From Enterobacter cancerogenus (GTDB taxonomy: Bacteria > Pseudomonadota > Gammaproteobacteria > Enterobacterales > Enterobacteriaceae): a stretch of 64,000 nt of DNA. The stretch lies in contig JRUP01000001.1 in assembly GCA_000773965.1 (NCBI GenBank), positions 62,001-126,000 of the forward strand. The letters run 5' to 3'. This document shows positions 8,397-16,525 of the stretch, piece by piece. How positions within the stretch are numbered: the first letter of the stretch is position 1; each line of letters opens with the position of its first letter. The translations under genes were made by a program, and so were the position numbers. The notes under the pieces are model-generated. The model was given only the letters and a program-made list of their open reading frames with translations, had not been told where the DNA came from and ran no database searches.

Positions 8397-9107
8397 GTGA
8401 CGCATGCCGTGCCTATCGAACTGAAAAATCTCAGATGGTCGGTGAACAATCTGACGATTCTGCACGATCTCTCCCTGACCATCTCTCCAGGCGAAATTGT
8501 CGCGCTGCTTGGCCCAAGCGGCTGTGGCAAAAGCACGCTGCTGAAACTGCTGGCGGGCTTGCTGCAACCCACAGCAGGCGAGTTGTGGATTGGCGATCGC
8601 TGCGCTGCCTCCGCGCGTCATTGCGATGCGCCGGAAATGCGCAACCTCGGCATGGTTTTCCAGGATTACGCTCTGTGGCCGCATATGACCGTGGCGCAAA
8701 ACGTGGCGTTTCCGCTGCGCATGCGCGGCATGAAGAAAGCGGCTGCACGTGAACAGGCTGATGCGTCGCTGGCGCAGGTCGGCCTGGCTGATTTTGGCGA
8801 TCGCAAACCGGCGTTGCTCTCTGGCGGACAGCAGCAGCGTGTCGCCCTCGCCCGTGCTTTGGTCGCTAAACCGGCGATTTTGTTGTTCGACGAACCGCTC
8901 TCCAATCTTGACCGCGACCTGCGTGAAACCCTGGTGCATACCATGGCGGATTTACTGCGCAGCGCGGGCATTACCGCTGTTTATGTCACGCATGACCGCG
9001 AGGAAGCCAACACACTCGCCGACCGCATTATTCACCTGGCACAGGGCCAGATTGTTTCCGTTACTCACCTCTCAGGGGACCGCAATGCCATCTCTCAAGT
9101 CAGTTAA
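8397..9107 (+). CDS. ABC transporter ATP-binding protein (ferric/AEP-type importer)
   Basis: A 236-residue cytoplasmic ATPase. The Walker A motif is GPSGCGKST (about residues 38-46), the Q-loop is MVFQDYALWPHMT, the signature is LSGGQQQRVALARAL and Walker B is ILLFDEPLSNLD, followed by the H-loop YVTHDREEA. The GTG start at 8397 was chosen because CGGAGG lies 7 bp upstream; the frame is open 74 codons further 5' but that part has no family similarity. It is the first gene of a three-gene importer operon and overlaps the binding-protein gene by 23 bp. It lacks the C-terminal TOBE domain of longer FbpC/PotA-type ATPases. Confidence 0.88.
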   Translation: MTHAVPIELKNLRWSVNNLTILHDLSLTISPGEIVALLGPSGCGKSTLLKLLAGLLQPTAGELWIGDRCAASARHCDAPEMRNLGMVFQDYALWPHMTVAQNVAFPLRMRGMKKAAAREQADASLAQVGLADFGDRKPALLSGGQQQRVALARALVAKPAILLFDEPLSNLDRDLRETLVHTMADLLRSAGITAVYVTHDREEANTLADRIIHLAQGQIVSVTHLSGDRNAISQVS

Positions 9108-10056
9108 AACAGGAGCCATCAGCGCGATGATTTTGACCTCCGCTATGATGATCAACGATGCCCAGGCACTGACGGTGTACACCGCCGGTCCGGGTTCGCT
9201 ATCAAAAAGTCTGGCCACCGGATTCGAAAAGCAAACCGGTATTAAAGTGAATATCTTCCAGGCCACCACCGGCAAAGTGATGGCGCGTCTGGAAGCCGAA
9301 CAGGCTAATCCGCAAGCCGATGTGCTGATCTCCGCCTCATGGGATACCGCTGAAGATCTGCAACATCGTGGCTGGCTGTTGCCGTACGAAAGCGCCAATG
9401 CCGCCAAAGTGCCGGATCAGTTCAAAACGGCCAACTACGTGGCACAGGGCATTTCCGCGCTGGGCATCGTGTGGAACACCAAGAGCGGCACGCCAGAGCC
9501 AAAAACCTGGCAGGATCTGACTGCGCCCGCGTTTAAAGACAAAGTCACCACCCCCGATCCGGCACTGTCTGGTGCTTCACTCGATCTGCTAATTGGCCTG
9601 CAAAACAGCGAAGGTGAAAAAGCCTGGCAGCTGTTTGACCAGTTAAAAGCCAACGGCATGGTGATGAGCGGCCCGAATGCCCAGGCGGTGACGCCAGTAT
9701 TGCAGGGTGCGAAAGCGGCGGTGTTTGGTGCAGTGGATTACGTCACCTATAACAACATTGCGCAGGGAGAAAGCGTCAAAGTGATCTTCCCGGAAAACGG
9801 CACCGTGGTGGCCCCGCGTCCGATGATGATTCTGAAGAGCAGCCAGCATGCTGATGATGCGAAGAAGTTCGTCGATTATGTGCTGTCGGATGAAGGCCAG
9901 GAGCAGGTCGCGAAGGCCTGGCTGATGCCGGCGCGTACCGATATCAAAGCGCAGCGCCCGCTGTTCACCGAGATCAAACTGCTGCCCGCCAATAGCGATG
10001 GCAGCAGCGAGCGCTCGGCGGTGCTGAAGCGCTTTGGCGCCCTGTTCGGGCAGTAA
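9085..10056 (+). CDS. ABC transporter periplasmic binding protein, ferric-iron type
   Basis: A 323-residue extracellular solute-binding protein. A signal peptide (about residues 1-29, ending DAQA before LTVYTAG) precedes a family-1/6 binding fold typical of iron(III) and 2-aminoethylphosphonate proteins, with segments ATTGKVMARLEAE, ADVLISAS and SGASLDLLIGLQN. The start ATG follows CAGGGGAC. The stop abuts the permease ATG (TAAATG), so the genes are translationally coupled. Whether it binds Fe3+, a phosphonate or a sugar phosphate (AfuA-like) cannot be decided from sequence alone. Confidence 0.82.
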   Translation: MPSLKSVKTGAISAMILTSAMMINDAQALTVYTAGPGSLSKSLATGFEKQTGIKVNIFQATTGKVMARLEAEQANPQADVLISASWDTAEDLQHRGWLLPYESANAAKVPDQFKTANYVAQGISALGIVWNTKSGTPEPKTWQDLTAPAFKDKVTTPDPALSGASLDLLIGLQNSEGEKAWQLFDQLKANGMVMSGPNAQAVTPVLQGAKAAVFGAVDYVTYNNIAQGESVKVIFPENGTVVAPRPMMILKSSQHADDAKKFVDYVLSDEGQEQVAKAWLMPARTDIKAQRPLFTEIKLLPANSDGSSERSAVLKRFGALFGQ

Positions 10057-11709
10057 ATGATGTCGCGTGCCCTGAATGGATTGATTCTACTGGCGCTGAC
10101 GCTGCTGGTGGCACTGCCGCTGTTGTTTATCGTGCTGCAGGCGCTGTTTCCGCAGCTTGGCGAGGGGAACTGGAGTGGGGCGTTCAGCGCATTACCGGCG
10201 CTGTTTGAAGACCCACAGCTGGTGCCAATGTGGTTGGGCACGCTGAAAATCGGCGGCGGCGTGGCGCTGTGCAGTTTGCTGCTGGGCTTACCGCTCGGCG
10301 CACTGCGCGGCCTGTTCCGTCTGCCGGGGGCGGCAATGTGGGATCTGCTGTTTCTGATCCCCTTCCTCACGCCGCCCTATATCGTGGCGCTGTCATGGAC
10401 GCTGGCGCTGCAACGCAACGGCTATTTTGAGCAACTCATCGGCATCAACTTTGATAGTCTGCTGTTCAGCAGTACCGGTATGACGCTGGTGATGACGCTG
10501 AATATTTTCCCGGTGGTCTATTTTGCGGTGTCGCGTTCGCTGATGGCGAGCGGTCAACGCCTCGCCTGGGTGGCTCGCGTGCACGGCGCATCAGCCTGGC
10601 GCGCTTTTGCCCAGATCACATTGCCGCTGACACTGCCAGCGTTAGCCGGTGGCGTGCTGCTGGCATTCACGCTGGCGATTGAAGAATACGGCGTGCCTGC
10701 GGCGCTCGGCACCCAGGCGCATCTGACGTTGATGACGGTCGGTATCGAAACCAAACTGGCAGACTGGCCCATTGATTTACCGGGCGCAGCATCACTCTCG
10801 TTGATGTTGAGTCTGGTGGCACTGACCGCCTGGTTCCTGCAACGTAAACTGACCGGCAGCAGCGATGTGACGGCCGTTAACGGCAAACCGGTGGTGCAGG
10901 AACTGGCTGAAGGCGGACGCTGGCTGCCACTCATGATGTTGCCGTTTATCCTCACCGTTCTACTCGCCGTAGTATTGCCGCTCGGCGCGATGACGCTAAG
11001 TGGATTGCTGAACACGCTTTCCGGCGGCCTGCATCTGGATAACCTGACGCTGCGCCACTTCGGCGCGCTGTTCAGTCAGCAAGGGGATGCGCTGGCTGCG
11101 TTCTCCACCAGCATTGGGCTGGCGCTGGGCGCAGCACTGCTTACTGGGCTGCTCGGTTTCCTGATTGCCTGGCGCGTGTCAGAAGGAAAAACGCGCCTGC
11201 TGGCGATGATGGATGGCCTGGCGCTGCTGCCTGCCGCCATGCCCGGCGTGGTGGTCGGCGTCGGGTTGATTCTGCTGTGGAACCGCGGCTTCTGGCCGGT
11301 TTCCCCTTACAACACAATGTTTATTCTGCTGCTTTCCTACAGCTGCCTGCTGCTGCCTTGGCCGGTACGCTATGTCAGCAGTGCGCTGCGCCAACTGGCC
11401 CCCACGCTGGAACCGGCGGCGCGCGTGCACGGCGCGTCACGCTTACAGGCGCTGCGCCTGATCGTCCTGCCGCTGGTCGCACCGAGTCTGCTGGCCGCGA
11501 TGATGATGGTGTTTGCCGTGGCATCACGCGAACTGGTGACCTCGCTGCTGCTGGCACCCGCCGGGACGCAAACCGTGGCGATTTTTATCTGGCGTCAGTT
11601 CGAGCAAGGTTCCGTGGGGCAAGGGATGGCGATGGCCACCGTGACACTGCTTGCCAGCCTCACCCTGATGCTGGGCGCCACAGCGCTAATGCAACGTCAG
11701 GGGAAATAA
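10057..11709 (+). CDS. ABC transporter permease with two fused membrane domains
   Basis: A 550-residue inner-membrane permease with about 12 transmembrane segments and two BPD_transp_1 domains. Each half has an EAA-type loop for ATPase contact: VHGASAWRAFAQITLPLTLP (first) and VHGASRLQALRLIVLPLVAP (second). The duplicated organisation is typical of SfuB/FbpB and PhnV/AfuB-type iron or phosphonate importers. It begins at an ATG directly after the binding-protein stop. A second in-frame ATG follows at once, so the start may be one codon later. It completes a self-contained importer with the preceding ATPase and binding protein. Confidence 0.88.
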   Translation: MMSRALNGLILLALTLLVALPLLFIVLQALFPQLGEGNWSGAFSALPALFEDPQLVPMWLGTLKIGGGVALCSLLLGLPLGALRGLFRLPGAAMWDLLFLIPFLTPPYIVALSWTLALQRNGYFEQLIGINFDSLLFSSTGMTLVMTLNIFPVVYFAVSRSLMASGQRLAWVARVHGASAWRAFAQITLPLTLPALAGGVLLAFTLAIEEYGVPAALGTQAHLTLMTVGIETKLADWPIDLPGAASLSLMLSLVALTAWFLQRKLTGSSDVTAVNGKPVVQELAEGGRWLPLMMLPFILTVLLAVVLPLGAMTLSGLLNTLSGGLHLDNLTLRHFGALFSQQGDALAAFSTSIGLALGAALLTGLLGFLIAWRVSEGKTRLLAMMDGLALLPAAMPGVVVGVGLILLWNRGFWPVSPYNTMFILLLSYSCLLLPWPVRYVSSALRQLAPTLEPAARVHGASRLQALRLIVLPLVAPSLLAAMMMVFAVASRELVTSLLLAPAGTQTVAIFIWRQFEQGSVGQGMAMATVTLLASLTLMLGATALMQRQGK

Positions 11710-11765
11710 CACACTGACGTTTCGCTTATTCCTAAATAAACAATCACTTACTTTCGTTCAACTAC

Positions 11766-11797
11766 ACTCTCCTGAGCCATTAATGACTCAGGAGAGT
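11766..11797 (+). promoter_or_regulatory. Perfect hairpin sequestering the Shine-Dalgarno of the AI-2E permease gene
   Basis: ACTCTCCTGAG (11766-11776) pairs with CTCAGGAGAGT (11787-11797), an 11-bp perfect stem with a 10-nt loop that itself contains the palindrome CATTAATG. The ribosome site AGGAG lies wholly in the 3' arm, 5 bp before the ATG at 11800. No T tract follows on either strand, so it is unlikely to be a terminator. Confidence 0.7.
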
Positions 11798-11799
11798 AA

Positions 11800-12846
11800 A
11801 TGAACAACCTGCCCCAGGAAAAAATTGGCCAGAACATGCTGGTCAAAATGGCGATGCTGGTGATTATTCTGGCGGGCATCCGTGCTGCGTCAGAAATTCT
11901 GGTGCCCTTCCTGCTCGCCAGCTTTCTGGCGATTGTGCTGAATCCACTGGTCACCCTGCTGATGCGTCGAGGCGTGCCACGTGGTCTGGCCATCACTGCG
12001 GTGATCAGCGTGATATTTATCGTCATCCTGTTGTTGGTTGGCGTGATGGCCAGTTCGGCCAGTGACTTCAGCGACACCTATCCGCAAATCCGTAGCATGC
12101 TGGAACAAAAACTCGGCGTGGTGCAGCACTTTGCCGCTCGCTTTCATATCAATGTCTCCACGGAAACCTTAGCCGCCCGGCTCGACCCGAATGTGATGAT
12201 GGATATGGCCACCACGCTGCTGAAACAGTTTTCCGGTGCCATGACCAACGTGCTGCTGCTGATCCTCACCGTGGTGTTTATGCTGTTCGAAGTGCGCCAT
12301 CTGCCGTACAAAATGCGCAACGCGATGATCAATCCGCAAATCCGCATTGCGGGGTTACACCGCGCATTCAAAGGCGTGACCCACTACCTGGCGCTAAAGA
12401 CCCTGGTCAGCGTCATCACCGGGCTCGCGGTATGGCTGGTGCTGGAATTGATCGGCGTGAAATTCGCGCTGTTCTGGGGCGTGGTGGCGTTTATCCTCAA
12501 CTTCGTGCCCAATATCGGCCCCATCATCGCCGGCATCCCGCCGTTTATTCAGGCTCTGGTGTTAAATGGCGTCTACGATGCGCTGTTCGTGGTCGCGCTG
12601 TTCAGTGCGATTCATATGGTGTTTGGCAATATGCTGGAGCCAAAGCTGATGGGGCGCGGATTGGGGCTCTCGACGCTGGTGGTGTTTCTGTCGCTGATAT
12701 TCTGGGGCTGGCTGTTGGGGCCGGTGGGCATGCTGCTGTCAGTACCACTGACCAGCGTCACTAAGATATTGATGGAGACCACGCCGGGCGGCAGCCGACT
12801 GGCGATTATGTTAGGCAATGGCCGACCGGGATCGCGTCCGCGTTAA
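11800..12846 (+). CDS. AI-2E family transporter (TqsA/YhhT/PerM superfamily)
   Basis: A 348-residue inner-membrane protein with about eight transmembrane segments. The C-terminal stretch GRGLGLSTLVVFLSLIFWGW continuing to GMLLSVPLT is the hallmark of the TqsA branch. TqsA exports the quorum signal autoinducer-2 in E. coli, and other family members are Na+(Li+)/H+ antiporters, so the substrate here is open. In E. coli a family member (yhhT) lies next to yhhS; here an ABC operon separates the two positions. Translation may be limited by the leader hairpin that covers its ribosome site. Confidence 0.85.
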   Translation: MNNLPQEKIGQNMLVKMAMLVIILAGIRAASEILVPFLLASFLAIVLNPLVTLLMRRGVPRGLAITAVISVIFIVILLLVGVMASSASDFSDTYPQIRSMLEQKLGVVQHFAARFHINVSTETLAARLDPNVMMDMATTLLKQFSGAMTNVLLLILTVVFMLFEVRHLPYKMRNAMINPQIRIAGLHRAFKGVTHYLALKTLVSVITGLAVWLVLELIGVKFALFWGVVAFILNFVPNIGPIIAGIPPFIQALVLNGVYDALFVVALFSAIHMVFGNMLEPKLMGRGLGLSTLVVFLSLIFWGWLLGPVGMLLSVPLTSVTKILMETTPGGSRLAIMLGNGRPGSRPR

Positions 12847-12873
12847 TAGCCAGGGGTTTGCACCGCTACAGCA

Positions 12874-12923
12874 TGTGCACATCAGCGTCGCGGCGAGAGG
12901 CTTCGCGCAGGTTGATGTGCACA
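12874..12923. repeat. Long-arm inverted repeat between convergent genes
   Basis: TGTGCACATCA (12874-12884) and TGATGTGCACA (12913-12923) are perfect 11-bp arms separated by 28 bp of GC-rich sequence. GTGCACATCA also occurs in the iolR/iolB gap at 2903-2912. It lies between the AI-2E gene and the convergent binding-protein gene and may serve as a weak terminator or be a dispersed palindromic element. Confidence 0.6.
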
Positions 12924-12960
12924 TAAGTGTAACGGCGCGATTATTGCGCAGGATTGGCGA

Positions 12961-13908
12961 TTATTGCGTAAAGACGCTGTTATCCGTAATCGCCTGCACA
13001 TCGACCTTGTTCGGCAAAATCTTCAGCTCGCTAAACAGATCTGACACCTTCTGCACTTTTGCCACATCTTCCGCCGTCACACCGCGAACACCGTGTGAAA
13101 TGCGCGGTGTAATTTTTTGCGCATCTTCCGGCGAGAGCCGCGTTAACTGGGCATACACCGCATTGTACTGCTGCGGATGCTCCAGCGCCCATTCGCGGGC
13201 TTTGGCCAGGCGGTGGGTGAAATCAACAATCGCCGCCCGCTTAGCGGGATCGTCCAGCGAACTCTGCGTGGCAGTGACAAACGACAGTGCCGTGGTTAAC
13301 CCTTTGCCATCGCGCAGCAGGCGTGCACCGTGCTGTTCAGCAATCCCCAGATAGGGATCAAACGTGGCCCAGGCGGCAATCTGCCCGGAATTAAACGCGG
13401 CACTGGCATCGGTTGGCAAAACAAACCGCACCGGCACCGTATCGCGTTTGACCTGCGCTTCTTCCAGCGCCTCATACAAAAGATGCTGCGAAATGCTGCC
13501 GCGCGCCGATGACACCACCACTTCTTTTCCGGCCAGATCTTTGACGCTGTGGATTGGCGAATCCGCCGGAACGATCAATCCGTTCGAACCGGAATCGCCG
13601 ACGTTGGTGGCGATGATCTTCAACGGTACGCCACCGGACGCCGCCATCAATACCGGCAAATCTCCGGCGTAGGAGGTATCGACCGCACCCGCACGCTGTG
13701 CTTCAAACAGCGGTGCCGCCCCCTGGAAATTCGCCCAGCGATATTGATAGGGCGCATCTTTCATGACATCGGCGGCCTCAATCAGCGAACGCAAATTGCG
13801 CGCCTGATCGCCCAGCACCAGAGTGACTTTACTCAAATCAGGCGCCGCCTGACTACTAAACGCCGCGCACAGCAACAGCGTCGAAACTACCGGTTTCAGC
13901 CATTTCAT
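12961..13908 (-). CDS. Sulfonate/nitrate/taurine-type ABC substrate-binding protein (orphan)
   Basis: A 315-residue periplasmic binding protein of the SsuA/TauA (NMT1-like) family. A signal peptide of about 22 residues (MKWLKPVV... ending SSQA) is followed by SYAGDLPVLMAASGGVPLKIIA, GSNGLIVPADSPIHSVKDLAGK and AAWATFDPYLGIAE, the usual alkanesulfonate-binding segments. No cognate permease or ATPase gene is in the window. It lies 9 bp downstream of the class II aldolase gene on the same strand, so the two are almost certainly co-transcribed. The ligand is unknown; an organosulfur compound is the default guess for the family. Confidence 0.85.
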   Translation of the reverse strand: MKWLKPVVSTLLLCAAFSSQAAPDLSKVTLVLGDQARNLRSLIEAADVMKDAPYQYRWANFQGAAPLFEAQRAGAVDTSYAGDLPVLMAASGGVPLKIIATNVGDSGSNGLIVPADSPIHSVKDLAGKEVVVSSARGSISQHLLYEALEEAQVKRDTVPVRFVLPTDASAAFNSGQIAAWATFDPYLGIAEQHGARLLRDGKGLTTALSFVTATQSSLDDPAKRAAIVDFTHRLAKAREWALEHPQQYNAVYAQLTRLSPEDAQKITPRISHGVRGVTAEDVAKVQKVSDLFSELKILPNKVDVQAITDNSVFTQ

Positions 13909-13917
13909 AAGGGATTC

Positions 13918-14682
13918 TCAGAGTGCGTTGCGGTTGAGCTGGCGGATGTAGGCATCCCAGTGCAGCTGATATTTGTGGTTACGGATGCTGTTGTCGAAGG
14001 CTTGCGCCGCTTTCTCGGATACCTCATCAGGCAGGATGATCAAATCCGCACCGCCCGACTGAGCCGCTAGCTGCGCCTGGCAAGCACGCTCCAGGTAGTA
14101 AAGGTTATAGAACGCTTCTTCAATACTGCCGCCGCAGGTCAGCAGGCCGTGATTGCGCAGGATTAGCGCATTAAGATCGCCGAGATCGGCCACAATGCGT
14201 TGCTGCTCATCAAGATCCAGCGCAATGCCTTCGTAATCGTGATAGCCAAGACGATGGTGGAAGCGCGTGCTGTGCTGTGAAATCATCAGCAAACCGTTGC
14301 GCTGCGCAGAGACACCAATGCCCGCCGCCGTATGCGTATGCAGCACGGCATGCGCATCCGGACGTGCACGGTGAATAGCGCTGTGAATCACAAATCCCGC
14401 GTGGTTAATCCCCAGCCCCGTCGGGTCATCAGTGATGTTTCCGTCGATATCAATTTTCACCAGCGTCTCCGCCGAGATTTCATCGAAGGTTTGACCGAAA
14501 GCGTTAATCAGAAAATGGGGCTGATCGCCCGGCACACGTAGAGAAAAGTGGGTGTAGATATGGTCAGTCCAGCGCAGCCTGGCCGCCAGGTGATAGGCCT
14601 GCGCCAGCTTCACACGCGCCTGCCATTCGCCTTCGCTAATGCGTTGGCGCAGGGAAGCCACATCCAGGGTTTCAGTGCTCAT
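13918..14682 (-). CDS. Class II aldolase/adducin family protein
   Basis: A 254-residue cytoplasmic protein of the class II aldolase/adducin fold (FucA/AraD superfamily, in the longer subgroup). The Zn2+-binding histidines are visible in AVLHTHTAAG and ILRNHGLLTCGG, with HFLINAFGQTFDEISAETL near the N-terminus in place of the L-fuculose substrate loop. Members with this architecture are mostly uncharacterised. The pairing with a sulfonate-type binding protein suggests a catabolic or salvage function, but the substrate cannot be read from the sequence. The ATG is preceded by GAGGAGCG. Confidence 0.82.
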   Translation of the reverse strand: MSTETLDVASLRQRISEGEWQARVKLAQAYHLAARLRWTDHIYTHFSLRVPGDQPHFLINAFGQTFDEISAETLVKIDIDGNITDDPTGLGINHAGFVIHSAIHRARPDAHAVLHTHTAAGIGVSAQRNGLLMISQHSTRFHHRLGYHDYEGIALDLDEQQRIVADLGDLNALILRNHGLLTCGGSIEEAFYNLYYLERACQAQLAAQSGGADLIILPDEVSEKAAQAFDNSIRNHKYQLHWDAYIRQLNRNAL

Positions 14683-14860
14683 TTTCGCTCCTCATTTCAG
14701 GTCAATATGCTTTCCCATCATCGTGGCACAGCGCTTTTCCCGCTGGGAAATGCCAATAACGGCAAAACATTGTCAATTAACGCAAAGCGACGCCGATATT
14801 TGACCTGAGTCAGCCCAGAGCAAAATCAAAACGCTAATATGCACGGCCCCTGGAAGTGTT

Positions 14861-16525
14861 ATGCTGCTGACGCCGCAGCTTAGCCCTCATCTGCTGCTTA
14901 AAATGACCGAGGAAAGTCAGGTGCCACCGCAAAGAAAAAATCGCGATTTTGGCTGGCTGTTAATTGTCTGTGCCGGGTTATTACCACTGGTACTGGGCAT
15001 CCTTTGTACGGCCATTGAAGCGCGGCATACGGTGAGCCAGCAGCAGATCTCCACCGCTAACTCCTTACTCACTCAAGCCGAAAAAATGAGTGATAACGCC
15101 TGGGATATGATCACCCAGCTGCGTCAGTACCATTATCAGCCTTGTGCGAAGATCGAGGATCAACTGCAGCGCGCTGGCACCCTCAACGCCTATTTCCGTT
15201 CCGTCGGTCTGCTGAGTGGCGAGAACATCAGCTGCTCATTGGCCTTTGGCCTGGTGCATGGCACCCTGACTCAGATGATGATGCAACCACCGCCGATCAC
15301 GGGTAAAGCCTGGTGGAGCCTCTCCATTCGTGGCACTTACGGCGTGCCCAATCGGCCCGCCGTGGTGTTCGTGCGTCAACTGCCTGATAGCACCGGCTTC
15401 TGGGCGGTGATTGATGGTCAGTATCTGATGGACTTTATGCACGCGATTGGCGAGTCGCGTGGCTATCAGATGAGCATGCGCTTTAGCGGCGGTGCACCCA
15501 TTACCAGCGGCCCGGCCGATATCGAACCCGAACTGTATCTGAAAAGTGAGCCTTATCAGGCCGAATCCAGCCGCTACCCCATTAGCGTGAATGTCACCGT
15601 GCCTGCCTCCGAGTTGCTGAAAGCCTGGCGTCAGGCGCTGTTTATCTTCCTGCCGATGGCGGCGATTTTTTCTATCCTGCTGATGGTATTGACCGCCAAC
15701 TGGCTGCGCCGCCGCATTTCGTGGGCCGATGAAATCCGCCGCGCGATGCGTAGCCGTCAGTTCTCGGTCCATTACCAGCCGGTTTACAGCACAGAAATCG
15801 AGCGCTGCAAAGGCGCGGAAGCCCTGTTGCGCTGGCAATTGCCGAATGGTGAGATGATCCGTCCGGATATCTTTATCAGCCACGCCGAATCTGAAGGGAT
15901 CATTGTGCAGCTGACCCAGCATTTGCTGGATCTGATGGCGGAAGATATTCAGGGCTGGCAGGTTGAGCCCGGTTTCCATATTGGCCTGAACGTGGCAGCA
16001 GAACACTTGCAACATGCCGATTTCGTGCAGGACATTCAGCGCTTTGCCCGCCGCATTAAAGACAAGCAGATGGTGGTGACGCTGGAGCTCACTGAGCGCA
16101 GCCTGATTGATGACGGCGAACTGGTGGCGCGTAAACTCCGCTACCTGCAGTCACACGGCATGAAAGTGGCGATTGATGACTTTGGTACCGGCCACTGCTC
16201 ACTCTCTTATCTGCTGACCTTCCCGCTGGATTACCTGAAAATCGATCGCGGCTTTATTAACGCCATTGAAGGTCTGGAGGTAGAAACGCCGGTGCTGGAT
16301 GCCATCATAAATCTGTGCCACAAACTCAAGCTGGATGTGCTCGGTGAAGGGGTGGAGACCTCGTTACAATATGACTACCTGCGGCAGCGTGGCGTGGTGC
16401 TGATTCAGGGCTACTATTATGCCCGTCCGATGGATAATGACCGGCTTCGCGCCTGGCTCAATGAGCAAGGGCGTCAGCCACTTCTCGTTGAGGAATCCCA
16501 TGAGCCTGAATTGCGTCATTCTTGA
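14861..16525 (+). CDS. CSS-motif/EAL cyclic-di-GMP phosphodiesterase
   Basis: A 554-residue inner-membrane protein. A transmembrane helix (about residues 27-50) and a second (about 250-275) enclose a periplasmic sensor of the CSS-motif type; the motif reads CSL rather than CSS, with another periplasmic Cys in the segment YQPCAK. The C-terminal EAL domain has the signature EALLRW and the conserved DDFGTG and GEGVET, so hydrolysis of c-di-GMP to pGpG is expected. Periplasmic thiol state controls relatives in E. coli (PdeB/C/D/G group). Its end overlaps the next gene by 26 bp. An alternative start lies 14 codons downstream, but the first ATG has GGAAG at suitable distance. Confidence 0.88.
   Translation: MLLTPQLSPHLLLKMTEESQVPPQRKNRDFGWLLIVCAGLLPLVLGILCTAIEARHTVSQQQISTANSLLTQAEKMSDNAWDMITQLRQYHYQPCAKIEDQLQRAGTLNAYFRSVGLLSGENISCSLAFGLVHGTLTQMMMQPPPITGKAWWSLSIRGTYGVPNRPAVVFVRQLPDSTGFWAVIDGQYLMDFMHAIGESRGYQMSMRFSGGAPITSGPADIEPELYLKSEPYQAESSRYPISVNVTVPASELLKAWRQALFIFLPMAAIFSILLMVLTANWLRRRISWADEIRRAMRSRQFSVHYQPVYSTEIERCKGAEALLRWQLPNGEMIRPDIFISHAESEGIIVQLTQHLLDLMAEDIQGWQVEPGFHIGLNVAAEHLQHADFVQDIQRFARRIKDKQMVVTLELTERSLIDDGELVARKLRYLQSHGMKVAIDDFGTGHCSLSYLLTFPLDYLKIDRGFINAIEGLEVETPVLDAIINLCHKLKLDVLGEGVETSLQYDYLRQRGVVLIQGYYYARPMDNDRLRAWLNEQGRQPLLVEESHEPELRHS

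Noticed and set aside
8749..9084. Upstream extension of the binding-protein reading frame
   Set aside because: The frame is open through the ATPase gene, but a signal peptide and ribosome site place the true start at 9085.
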